A DNA stretch of 12,735 nucleotides from JAMOAW01 sp039908535 (GTDB lineage Bacteria > Pseudomonadota > Magnetococcia > Magnetococcales > JADFZT01): the NCBI GenBank assembly GCA_039908535.1, contig JAMOAW010000087.1, positions 1-12,735 on the forward strand, given 5' to 3'. The notes beneath the pieces were generated by a model. It was not told the origin of the DNA and made no database searches. It worked only from the letters and a program-made list of their open reading frames with translations. Of the stretch, positions 7,275 to 12,735 are shown piece after piece (the first letter of the stretch is position 1; the number at the start of each line of letters is the position of its first letter). The position numbers and the translations under genes were made by a program.

Positions 7275-8666
7275 TTAACACTCTGCATAAAAAGATTCGA
7301 ACTCTTGTTCGGTAAAGATGGGGTCAATGGTATGGTTCCAGTGTCCATGGAAGGCGTGCAACAGTTTTTCGGCGGGGGTGATGCCGGTGTTGGCGATGAG
7401 CTCTAGGGGTTTGAGAAAGATGGATTCGTTGCACCCCTTGTGGTTACGGCAGTCTTGGTGTTCCAGGCTGGATTTGGCCAATTGGAGGATTGTTTTGGCC
7501 AAATGTTGCATGGTTTTACCGTTAGGCAAAGGGGTGTGTAGAGCCATTTTAGGGACGGTGCGATGGATGGCTTCGCGCTCTTCGGGTGTCCAATGGCGCA
7601 CCAACTCCCAGGCGGCCTCTAAGGTCTCTTTGTGGTATAACAATCCTTTCCATAATGCGGGCAAGGCACTTAAACTGGCGGAGTTGCCGGCATCGGCCCC
7701 GCGCAGTTCCAGATAGGTTTTGAGTCGGACATCTGGGAACAGGGTGGAAAGATGTAATTCCCAGTCGGCGATGGTTGGGTATTCTCCTGGTAGAATGGGT
7801 AGGCGACCGGCTAAAAATGCGCGAAAGGGCACCCCATGGGCGGGTAGATAGGCTCCCTGGCGATAGACAAAAAACATTGGGACATCCAGGGCATAGTCAA
7901 CATACCGTTCAAAGGTGAACTCTCCTTCGAATAGAAAAGGGAGCCAACCACAGCGGTCGGGATCGGTGTGGTGCCAAATGTGTGAGCGATAAGAGAGGAA
8001 ACCGTTGGGTTGTCCATCGCAAAAGGGGGAGTTGGCAAATAGGGCGACGACCAGGGGTTGTAAGGCCATGGAGAGGCGAAATTTGCGTGCCATGTCGGCC
8101 TCGGAAGAAAAATCCAGATTGGCTTGTACGGTGGCGGTACGGGTCATCATTTCAAGGCTGAGAGAGCCTCGGGTGGGTAAATATTCTCCCATAATCCGAT
8201 AACGCTCTTTGGGCATCCATGGAATCAGAGCCATGGGCCATTTGGGCTGTACGCCAGCCCCCAAAAAGGCCATATCCATCTCTCGACAAATACGTCCCAG
8301 TTGGCTTAAATGGTCGTTGATCTCTTGTTGGGTTTCGTGGATAGTACGCAAGGGAGCCCCGGAGAGTTCCAGTTGTCCGCCTGGTTCCAAAGTGATGGAG
8401 GCCGCTCCTTGGCGCAGGGCGATGGGGTGATTGTTTTCGTATACGATTTGCCATTCAAACTGTTGTGCCATGGCCTCCAAGAGGGCGCGAATGCCATCTG
8501 GTCCGTCATAAGGGATGGGGGTATAATCTTTTTTGCGAAAGCCAAATTTTTCATGTTCGGTTCCCACCCGCCAGCGTTTGCGCGGTTTGCAACCCGTTGC
8601 CATAAATTGGTACAGTTCCGATGTTTGGGTGATGACTTCGTTTCTGTTGGAGAGCAAGGTACTCAT
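7275..8666 (-). CDS. gshA: Glutamate-cysteine ligase
   Basis: The cytoplasmic enzyme joins L-glutamate and L-cysteine with ATP to give gamma-glutamylcysteine, the first and limiting step of glutathione synthesis. The 463-residue product has the features of the plant/alphaproteobacterial GCS2-type family: GTEHEKFGF (35-43), the ATP/metal-binding LEPGGQLELSG (93-103), TATVQANLDF (177-186), and LELRGADAG (319-327). Length fits the usual ~450-460 residues. I placed the start at the ATG ending at 8666 because homologous sequence begins there. The open frame continues upstream to a TTG at 8786, but that would overlap the divergent K+ channel gene and encode unconserved sequence. No good Shine-Dalgarno precedes 8666, so the start is less certain than the identity. 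The gene for the second step (gshB) is not in the window. gshA is divergent from the channel gene and convergent with the LTxxQ-like gene. Confidence 0.95.
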   Translation of the reverse strand: MSTLLSNRNEVITQTSELYQFMATGCKPRKRWRVGTEHEKFGFRKKDYTPIPYDGPDGIRALLEAMAQQFEWQIVYENNHPIALRQGAASITLEPGGQLELSGAPLRTIHETQQEINDHLSQLGRICREMDMAFLGAGVQPKWPMALIPWMPKERYRIMGEYLPTRGSLSLEMMTRTATVQANLDFSSEADMARKFRLSMALQPLVVALFANSPFCDGQPNGFLSYRSHIWHHTDPDRCGWLPFLFEGEFTFERYVDYALDVPMFFVYRQGAYLPAHGVPFRAFLAGRLPILPGEYPTIADWELHLSTLFPDVRLKTYLELRGADAGNSASLSALPALWKGLLYHKETLEAAWELVRHWTPEEREAIHRTVPKMALHTPLPNGKTMQHLAKTILQLAKSSLEHQDCRNHKGCNESIFLKPLELIANTGITPAEKLLHAFHGHWNHTIDPIFTEQEFESFYAEC

Positions 8667-8707
8667 GCGCAGGTGTATACCATTTTCTATGTGTAGGGGT
8701 TGTCGTT

Positions 8708-8745
8708 GGCACCGTTTGAGTGACAAACGTGTGCCGGTTTTTTTT
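8708..8745 (+). promoter_or_regulatory. Terminator-like hairpin in the leader of the K+ channel gene
   Basis: The arms GGCAC-CGTTTG (8708-8718) and CAAACG-T-GTGCC (8724-8735) pair over 11 bp with one bulged base and a five-base loop. They are followed by GG and a run of eight T (8738-8745). The channel ATG is only 24 bases further on, and its GGAG (8757-8760) lies directly after the T-run. No plus-strand gene ends upstream, so this is not an ordinary gene-end terminator. A leader attenuator controlling the channel gene is one reading; insulation against antisense RNA through gshA is another. Confidence 0.5.
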
Positions 8746-8769
8746 AGGTATGAGATGGAGTAGAGCCGT

Positions 8770-10293
8770 ATGGAGAAATGCTCCAAGTTGAAAAAATTGA
8801 AGACCCTATTATATCACCTACTGGAGGATTCGAACAGTCATTCTCATCAATGGTTTAATTTGGGCATGATGGCGGTGGTCATGGCCTCTGTGGTGGTTCT
8901 TCTCTTGGATACCCATCCATATTTACCTTTTCGGGAACGTTTTTATTTTGAGATTTTGGAGGAGTTTTTTACATTTTTATTTTTTATTGAATATGTATTG
9001 CGTTTTTGGGTAAGTTCTGACTATTCAAAAGATTATTCTGAATCCAAAAGACGTTATTTGCGCCGTACCTATCATACGACCCCATTTAAAACGTGGCGAT
9101 TTGCCACTGCGAGGGCTATTGCTCCCAAGTTGAGTTGGATGGCAAGACCGCTCTCTATTATTGATTTATTGGCGATTTTGCCTTTTTTTCATATGTTTCG
9201 CCTGTTAAGAGTTTTACAAGTGCTGCGTCTGCTGAAGATATTTCGTTATTCGAAGCGGCTCTATTTTTTCAGTAGTATTTTTCATACCAGAGCTTACGAA
9301 TTGACCTCTTTGTTTACGTTGGCCGTTATCAATTGGGGGATGGTGGCGGTGGCTTTTTATGTGAGTGAACGTGGGATCAATGATAAAATAACGACGATTT
9401 GGGATGCGGTTTATTGGGCGATTATCACGATTGCAACGATTGGTTATGGGGACATTACCCCCAAGACTCCGATTGGTCAGGGCGTGGCGATGTTTGGCAC
9501 GCTGTGGGGCATGTGGGTGCTTGTGTTTATGACCTCTATTATTGTTTCTGTTTTTACAGAACGTATTTTTTATTTAACGGAGCATCGGATGGAGAGGATG
9601 ATTGATTCATTTAATAATCATATTATTGTTTGTGGATTAGGCTCGTTAGGGTGGGAGGTATGTCGTAATTTATGGGCTGAAGGGGTGCCGTTTGTTGGGG
9701 TGGATACCCGAAAAAATTTGGTGGATGAGGCACAACGTTTGGGGTGGGTGGCTTTGGTCGGGGATGTCTCTGAAGAGGAGATTTGGGCGCGATTGCGGGT
9801 GACATATGCCCATTGTGTGATCAGCTCTATTGTTGATGAGTCGGTTAATGTGTATGTCATTTTAATGGTGCGAGAGTTGCAACCGGAGTGTTTTATTGTC
9901 ACCTGTGGGGCCACCACGATCTCGGAGAAGCGACTTAAGCGGGTGGGGGCGGATCGGGTGGTTTCACCGTTTCAGATTGGTGGAGCCCAGATGGCCAATT
10001 TGGCCTTACGACCTACAGCCATTCAGTTTTTTGATATGGCGTTGCGGCGTGGTCATTTGGAGTTGGAAATGGATGAAATTACCATTTTTGCCAATTCAAT
10101 TTTTGCTGGAAAAGAGTTACGCGATATTTATATCACCAGAGAGTTTGATGGGGTTATTGTGGTGGGGTGTGTCTTTAAAGATGGAAAGTTGGTTTTTAAG
10201 CCCACCTCGGATACCCTGTTAGAACCGGGCAATGTGTTGATTTGTCTTGGGCATTCGGATGATTTGATTAAATTTCGGCGCATTTTAATTTAA
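8770..10293 (+). CDS. Voltage-gated potassium channel with C-terminal RCK/TrkA domain
   Basis: The inner-membrane protein of 507 residues has a six-helix channel domain and a cytoplasmic ligand-binding region. S1 is near 32-48 and S2 near 62-80. S4 (about 143-163, FRLLRVLQVLRLLKIFRYSK) has basic residues roughly every third position (R144, R147, R153, K156, R159), a voltage-sensor signature. S5 is near 178-198 and S6 near 238-262. The selectivity filter is TIGYGD at 223-228, the standard K+ sequence. Residues ~284-400 are an RCK N domain with the Rossmann motif GLGSLG (289-294) and a later acidic residue in VGVDT, suggesting nucleotide binding. Residues ~430-507 resemble TrkA-C. The loop between S2 and the S4 region is long and basic. 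The ATG at 8770 has GGAG nine bases upstream. The gene is divergent from gshA; in Kef systems glutathione gates K+ efflux, but this protein is not of the Kef antiporter type, so a functional link to gshA is speculative. Confidence 0.93.
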   Translation: MEKCSKLKKLKTLLYHLLEDSNSHSHQWFNLGMMAVVMASVVVLLLDTHPYLPFRERFYFEILEEFFTFLFFIEYVLRFWVSSDYSKDYSESKRRYLRRTYHTTPFKTWRFATARAIAPKLSWMARPLSIIDLLAILPFFHMFRLLRVLQVLRLLKIFRYSKRLYFFSSIFHTRAYELTSLFTLAVINWGMVAVAFYVSERGINDKITTIWDAVYWAIITIATIGYGDITPKTPIGQGVAMFGTLWGMWVLVFMTSIIVSVFTERIFYLTEHRMERMIDSFNNHIIVCGLGSLGWEVCRNLWAEGVPFVGVDTRKNLVDEAQRLGWVALVGDVSEEEIWARLRVTYAHCVISSIVDESVNVYVILMVRELQPECFIVTCGATTISEKRLKRVGADRVVSPFQIGGAQMANLALRPTAIQFFDMALRRGHLELEMDEITIFANSIFAGKELRDIYITREFDGVIVVGCVFKDGKLVFKPTSDTLLEPGNVLICLGHSDDLIKFRRILI

Positions 10294-10337
10294 GAAAAAG
10301 AGGGGGGGTGGGGGGTCTACCGGGGGTTTGTTTTTTT
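10294..10337 (+). repeat. Degenerate G-rich hairpin-repeat remnant after the channel gene
   Basis: The sequence after the stop (AAAAAGAGGGGGGGTGGGG, then a G-run and T7) resembles the A-run/G-run part of the repeat family on the plus strand, but the C-tract arm is lost and no strong hairpin can form. It starts the 427-base gap between the convergent channel gene and argB, which is otherwise filled by the repeats listed next. Confidence 0.4.
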
Positions 10338-10381
10338 GGTACCACCCCATTTAAGTGTGGACCATGAACGCGTGCCTGAAC
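10338..10381 (-). repeat. 44-bp dispersed element, copy 2 (inverted)
   Basis: The reverse complement of this block matches 2064-2107 at 41 of 44 positions. It borders the GCCCGCAGGGC end of repeat copy B, just as copy 1 borders the flippase cluster, so element and cluster appear to travel as a unit. Confidence 0.8.
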
Positions 10382-10385
10382 ATGG

Positions 10386-10602
10386 TGCCCTGCGGGCAAA
10401 AAATTAAAATCAAAGACAAAACCTTGGGGGATGAATCCCCCAAACCCCCTCTTTTTTTTAAGTATTAAAAGAAAAGGGTGGGGGGAATTGAGGAGCGGTT
10501 CTCCGCCCCCCCTCTTTTTTTTTATGACTTAAAAAAAAGAGGGGGGAATTGAGGAGCGGTTCTCCGCCCCCCAAGGTTTTGATTTTTATTTTTCCGATAC
10601 AT
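10386..10602 (-). repeat. Composite palindromic repeat, full copy B with internal duplication
   Basis: Read on the minus strand, this is the same module as copies A and C: a TGTATCGG start, the hairpin around AGAA, a T-run/A-run hairpin, TGGGGGAT/ATCCCCCA and a GCCCGCAGGGC end. The middle is expanded: a unit of about 61 bp containing the AGAA hairpin occurs twice in tandem (hairpins at 10490-10511 and 10551-10572). Both of these hairpins have two C-to-T changes in the 3' arm that still allow G-U pairs in minus-strand RNA. It lies downstream of argB in the same relative orientation as copies A and C to their upstream genes. Confidence 0.88.
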
Positions 10603-10681
10603 GAACAAAAAGCTAAAGTCAAGACCTTGGGGGCAATCCCCCAGACCCCTTTTTTTTTAAATAATAAAATCAAAAAAACAG
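10603..10681 (-). repeat. Hairpin repeat between copy B and argB, paralogous to the flippase cluster
   Basis: On the minus strand this contains a T-rich start, ATTATTT, nine A, GGGGTCT and the hairpin TGGGGG ATTG CCCCCA (10628-10643), then CCAAGGTCTTGACTT and TTTTTGTTCAT. It is nearly identical over ~55 bases to 1918-1972. It may act in ending argB transcription, though no clean T-run directly follows the stem. Confidence 0.75.
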
Positions 10682-10683
10682 AT

Positions 10684-10708
10684 GACCACGGTTCAGTGTG
10701 GTGGTGAC
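10684..10708 (+). repeat. Degenerate relative of the 44-bp element
   Basis: This 25-base stretch (GACCACGG, TTCAG, TGTGGTGGTGAC) agrees at 18 of 25 positions with 2083-2107. It lies in opposite orientation to copy 2 at 10338-10381, so the two bracket repeat copy B as imperfect inverted ends. It starts 13 bases past the argB stop. The similarity is modest and could partly reflect shared GTGG/CCAC palindromes. Confidence 0.4.
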
Positions 10709-10720
10709 AAATGGCGAAAT

Positions 10721-11614
10721 TTATGAAAACTTAGTGAGTAATGTCCCAATGCCATGGTTGGTAAAAATCTCTAAAAGCAAGGCGTGGTTGATGCGACCAT
10801 CAATGATATGGGCCGCGTTGACGTGGTTTTTTAACGCGTGTAAACAGGTGTCTATTTTTGGGATCATCCCCCCTGTGATGGTGCCATCGGTCCGATAATC
10901 TTCTGCTTGTTCAGGGGTAAGTCGGCTTAATAGTTGTCCGCTTTTGTCTAATACCCCAGGGACATCTGTTAAGAGAATCAACTTTTCAGCCTGCATGGCA
11001 CAGGCGATATAGCCCGCGACAAGGTCGGCATTAATGTTGTAGGTTTCGCCTTTTACCCCAACTCCTACGGGAGCGACAACGGGAATGATGTCGGAGCGTT
11101 TGAAGAGATCTAGCAGTCCTGTTTCAATGCGTTCGACCGTGCCAACCCATCCTAAATCGATAATTTCAGGCACTTCTAAGTCGGGTCCACGCCGGACATG
11201 GTTAAATTTACGGGCTAGAATTGTTGGTCCATCCTTGCCAGAGAGTCCAGCGGCGCGACCGCCATTTTGGTTGATTAAATTGACGATATCTTTATTGACT
11301 TTGCCCGCCAAAACCATCTCTACGACATTGACGGTGTTTTGATCGGTGACGCGATAACCATCAATAAAATGGGATTTGAGCCCCATTTGGTTTAAAATTT
11401 GGCCAATTTGCGGTCCTCCTCCATGCACTACCACTGGGTTGATGCCGACTTGACGCAATAAAATGACATCTTGGGCAAAGCTGTTTTTTAAATCTTCCGC
11501 TACCATGGCGTTACCGCCATATTTAATGACAAAGGTCTGACCGGCAAAGCGTTGCATATAGGGTAAGGCTTCGATCAAAATTTCGGCTTGATTGCGTTGT
11601 TGCTTTTGGTTCAT
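10721..11614 (-). CDS. argB: Acetylglutamate kinase
   Basis: The cytoplasmic enzyme phosphorylates N-acetyl-L-glutamate with ATP, the second step of arginine synthesis. The 297-residue product shows the amino-acid-kinase fold motifs: KYGGNAM (31-37, catalytic Lys), HGGGPQI (64-70, the glycine-rich loop), NINADLVAG (193-201), LLTDVPGV (214-221), GGMIPK (248-253, second catalytic Lys) and the closing GIGT (288-291). The N-terminal helix before the first strand (EILIEALPYMQRFAGQ) is typical of ring-forming, arginine-inhibited enzymes, so feedback by arginine is likely. The ATG ending at 11614 has GGAG nine bases upstream; an in-frame ATG at 11644 would place the ribosome-binding site inside the gene. 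It is divergent from the SH3 protein and convergent with the K+ channel, with no other arginine gene visible. Plus-strand G/T enrichment is weaker here than elsewhere. Confidence 0.97.
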   Translation of the reverse strand: MNQKQQRNQAEILIEALPYMQRFAGQTFVIKYGGNAMVAEDLKNSFAQDVILLRQVGINPVVVHGGGPQIGQILNQMGLKSHFIDGYRVTDQNTVNVVEMVLAGKVNKDIVNLINQNGGRAAGLSGKDGPTILARKFNHVRRGPDLEVPEIIDLGWVGTVERIETGLLDLFKRSDIIPVVAPVGVGVKGETYNINADLVAGYIACAMQAEKLILLTDVPGVLDKSGQLLSRLTPEQAEDYRTDGTITGGMIPKIDTCLHALKNHVNAAHIIDGRINHALLLEIFTNHGIGTLLTKFS

Positions 11615-11655
11615 GAGTATATTCTCCAATTTTTTTTGTGGCATCCAAAAAGGTT

Positions 11656-11678
11656 AAAGTTTGGGAACTTTGCGCAAA
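11656..11678. promoter_or_regulatory. Overlapping palindromes in the argB / SH3-protein divergent region
   Basis: The inverted repeat AAAGTT-TGGG-AACTTT (11656-11671) overlaps the perfect palindrome TTTGCGCAAA (11669-11678). The site is about 42 bases from the argB start. Symmetric sites of this kind often bind dimeric regulators, but no known operator (including an ArgR box) is clearly matched. The rest of 11615-11829 shows no convincing promoter; CATAAT at 11696-11701 is a possible -10 for the plus-strand gene without a good -35. Confidence 0.35.
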
Positions 11679-11829
11679 AAAGGGTCATGACATGGCATAA
11701 TAGATGCGATTCACCTTTTACCGATCGGTTATTTATTTTACAATGGCCGCAGAGGTTGATTCACTCTGAATGTAATGTCAATGCCCGTCAATCTAACTGA
11801 CTCAAACAGTAGGTTAAATATGGATCGCC

Positions 11830-12504
11830 ATGAGATATCAAAAGCACGTAAAATATGGGGCTAGAATGTGGTCGCATAGATTGTTTTTTGTGTTTATGTT
11901 GTTGTTTTTAAATGGTGTTTGTGAGGTATTCGCTCAGGAGGTTTTATATGTGTCTGACGATTGCCGATTTACCATGCGCCGTGGTCCAGATACGGTTTAT
12001 AAAGTGGCGAGTACTCTGGCCACCGGGGATCGGTTAGAGGTATTGGAAAAAAAGAACAATGGTTGGGTTCGGGTCAGAAATGCGGCTGGGGAGGATGGTT
12101 GGGCGGTGCAACGTTTTTTGACCAGTGATCCGCCAACCAAGGTGCGTCTTGACGAGGCATTGGAGGAGTTGTCCCGCAGCCCAGAAAGACAAGAGTCGGT
12201 TCGCAAACAGGTCGAGGAGTTGCATACTTGCCAGGAGACGCAAAAAAAATTGCGGGCTGAGTTGGCTGAAATTCGCGAACTCTCCAAAGATGCGTTGGCA
12301 TTACAACAGGCCAAGGTGGAATTAACCGCACGGGTGAAGAGTTTGTTGGACGAGGTGGAACAGTTAAAACGAGAAAAATATTTGCTTGATTCTCGTTCCG
12401 ATACCCTCTTTTTTCTCTCTGGTGCTGGGGTTTTGGTGCTGGGATTGATTGGTGGGGCGGTTTTGGCGCGGCGACGGCGTGGTGGGTATGGGCAGTTGAA
12501 TTAA
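11830..12504 (+). CDS. Membrane-anchored SH3-domain / coiled-coil protein (TIGR04211-like)
   Basis: The 224-residue product has a signal peptide or N-terminal membrane segment (about 16-35, cleavage possibly after CEVFA). A bacterial SH3 domain covers ~38-98, including RRGPDTVYKVASTLATGD and NNGWVRVRNAAGEDGWAVQRFL. A long charged coiled coil covers ~105-188 and a transmembrane helix ~192-212, followed by ARRRR and a short cytoplasmic tail. This order is that of the 'SH3 and anchor domain' family (YgiM-like): the SH3 domain faces the periplasm, where such domains bind cell-wall peptides, and the C-terminal helix anchors it. ATG 11830 is used here; ATG 11866, preceded by GGGG, would give a shorter signal peptide and is equally plausible. 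The exact function of the family is not established. Confidence 0.85.
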   Translation: MRYQKHVKYGARMWSHRLFFVFMLLFLNGVCEVFAQEVLYVSDDCRFTMRRGPDTVYKVASTLATGDRLEVLEKKNNGWVRVRNAAGEDGWAVQRFLTSDPPTKVRLDEALEELSRSPERQESVRKQVEELHTCQETQKKLRAELAEIRELSKDALALQQAKVELTARVKSLLDEVEQLKREKYLLDSRSDTLFFLSGAGVLVLGLIGGAVLARRRRGGYGQLN

Positions 12505-12663
12505 ATGTTTCGGAAGAATGAACATCAAGACCTTGGGGGGCGGAGAACCGCCCCCCAATTCCCCCCACCCTTTTCTTTTAATACTTAAAAAAAAGAGGGG
12601 GTTTGGGGGGATCCTCCCCCCAAGGTTTTGTCTTTGATTTTAATTTTTTGCCCGCAGGGCATT
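12505..12663 (+). repeat. Composite palindromic repeat, full copy C
   Basis: About 159 bp starting immediately after the SH3-protein stop, in the same order as copy A. It carries a perfect 9-bp hairpin GGGGGGCGG/CCGCCCCCC around AGAA (12535-12556), a T-run/A-run hairpin, a G6/C6 hairpin around GATCCT (about 12603-12624) and GCCCGCAGGGC. The terminal parts CAAGACCTTGGGGGG and CCCCCCAAGGTTTTG are complementary except for one G-T pair, so the whole element can fold back on itself. Confidence 0.9.
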
Positions 12664-12735
12664 ATGTTTTAGGGGGTATCGGGTTGATATTTTCTTTGTT
12701 CAATGTTCAAAATTTTCCTCTCCATTGGATTCGAC
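12664..12735. other. Window end: possible 3' end of a minus-strand gene
   Basis: On the minus strand, a frame from the window edge runs 21 codons to a TAA at 12669-12671 (last residues QRKYQPDTP). The arrangement would repeat that at copy A, where a convergent minus-strand gene stops 18 bases after the repeat. The stretch is too short to identify, and a promoter region for a plus-strand gene beyond the window is equally possible. Confidence 0.2.

Noticed and set aside
8667..8786. N-terminal extension of gshA to a TTG
   Set aside because: It would overlap the divergent channel start, translate the hairpin, and exceed the usual family length.
10458..10673. Minus-strand 71-codon frame in the gap beyond argB
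   Set aside because: It is a translation of hairpin repeats (GGAEP, poly-Lys, poly-Pro). There is no ribosome-binding site or conserved feature.
10294..10720. CRISPR array in the repeat-rich gap
   Set aside because: Units are palindromic and of unequal spacing, with related rather than unique intervening sequence, and no cas gene is present.

Overview
The window looks like ordinary chromosome from a Gram-negative bacterium, most likely a member of Pseudomonadota. The evidence is an OmpA-type peptidoglycan-binding domain, Sec signal peptides on periplasmic proteins, an undecaprenyl-phosphate sugar transferase, a short (about 460-residue) glutamate-cysteine ligase of the kind found in alphaproteobacteria and relatives, and a bacterial-type SH3/coiled-coil/anchor protein. 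The moderate-to-low GC content, G/T-rich plus strand, many G-tract/C-tract intergenic hairpins and the OmpA-WD40-SUMF1 fusion remind me of Magnetococcales. That placement is an impression and is not proved by the sequence.

Layout. Positions 1-5946 read rightwards and look like the end of an exopolysaccharide locus. They hold the 3' end of a Wzy/O-antigen-ligase-like membrane protein, an overlapping Wzx-type flippase, a 769-residue secreted protein (signal peptide, OmpA domain, seven-bladed WD40 propeller, SUMF1/FGE-sulfatase domain), and a WcaJ/ExoY-type initiating sugar-phosphate transferase. The transferase would start the lipid-linked repeat unit, the flippase would export it and the Wzy-like protein would polymerise it. 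The fusion protein sits in the middle and may tie this machinery to the cell wall (inference).

Positions 6106-7038 encode a periplasmic Ala/Pro-rich and Met/His-rich protein with an LTxxQ-like helical C-terminus, ended by a textbook intrinsic terminator. It converges on gshA (minus strand). gshA is divergent from a voltage-gated K+ channel with a cytoplasmic RCK/TrkA domain, whose leader contains a terminator-like hairpin. The channel converges on argB (minus strand) across a 427-bp repeat-filled gap. argB is divergent from a membrane-anchored SH3/coiled-coil protein. The last 72 bases may contain the 3' end of another minus-strand gene.

The strongest signal outside the genes is a family of composite palindromic repeats. 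Three full copies of about 160-220 bp (7099-7256, 10386-10602 on the minus strand, 12505-12663) carry the same series of hairpins and have imperfect terminal inverted repeats. Two shorter relatives lie at 1918-2063 and 4463-4536. All five follow a stop codon and are oriented the same way relative to the gene they follow. A separate 44-bp element occurs twice in inverted orientation about 8.2 kb apart. No tRNA, rRNA, CRISPR array, transposase or phage gene was seen.
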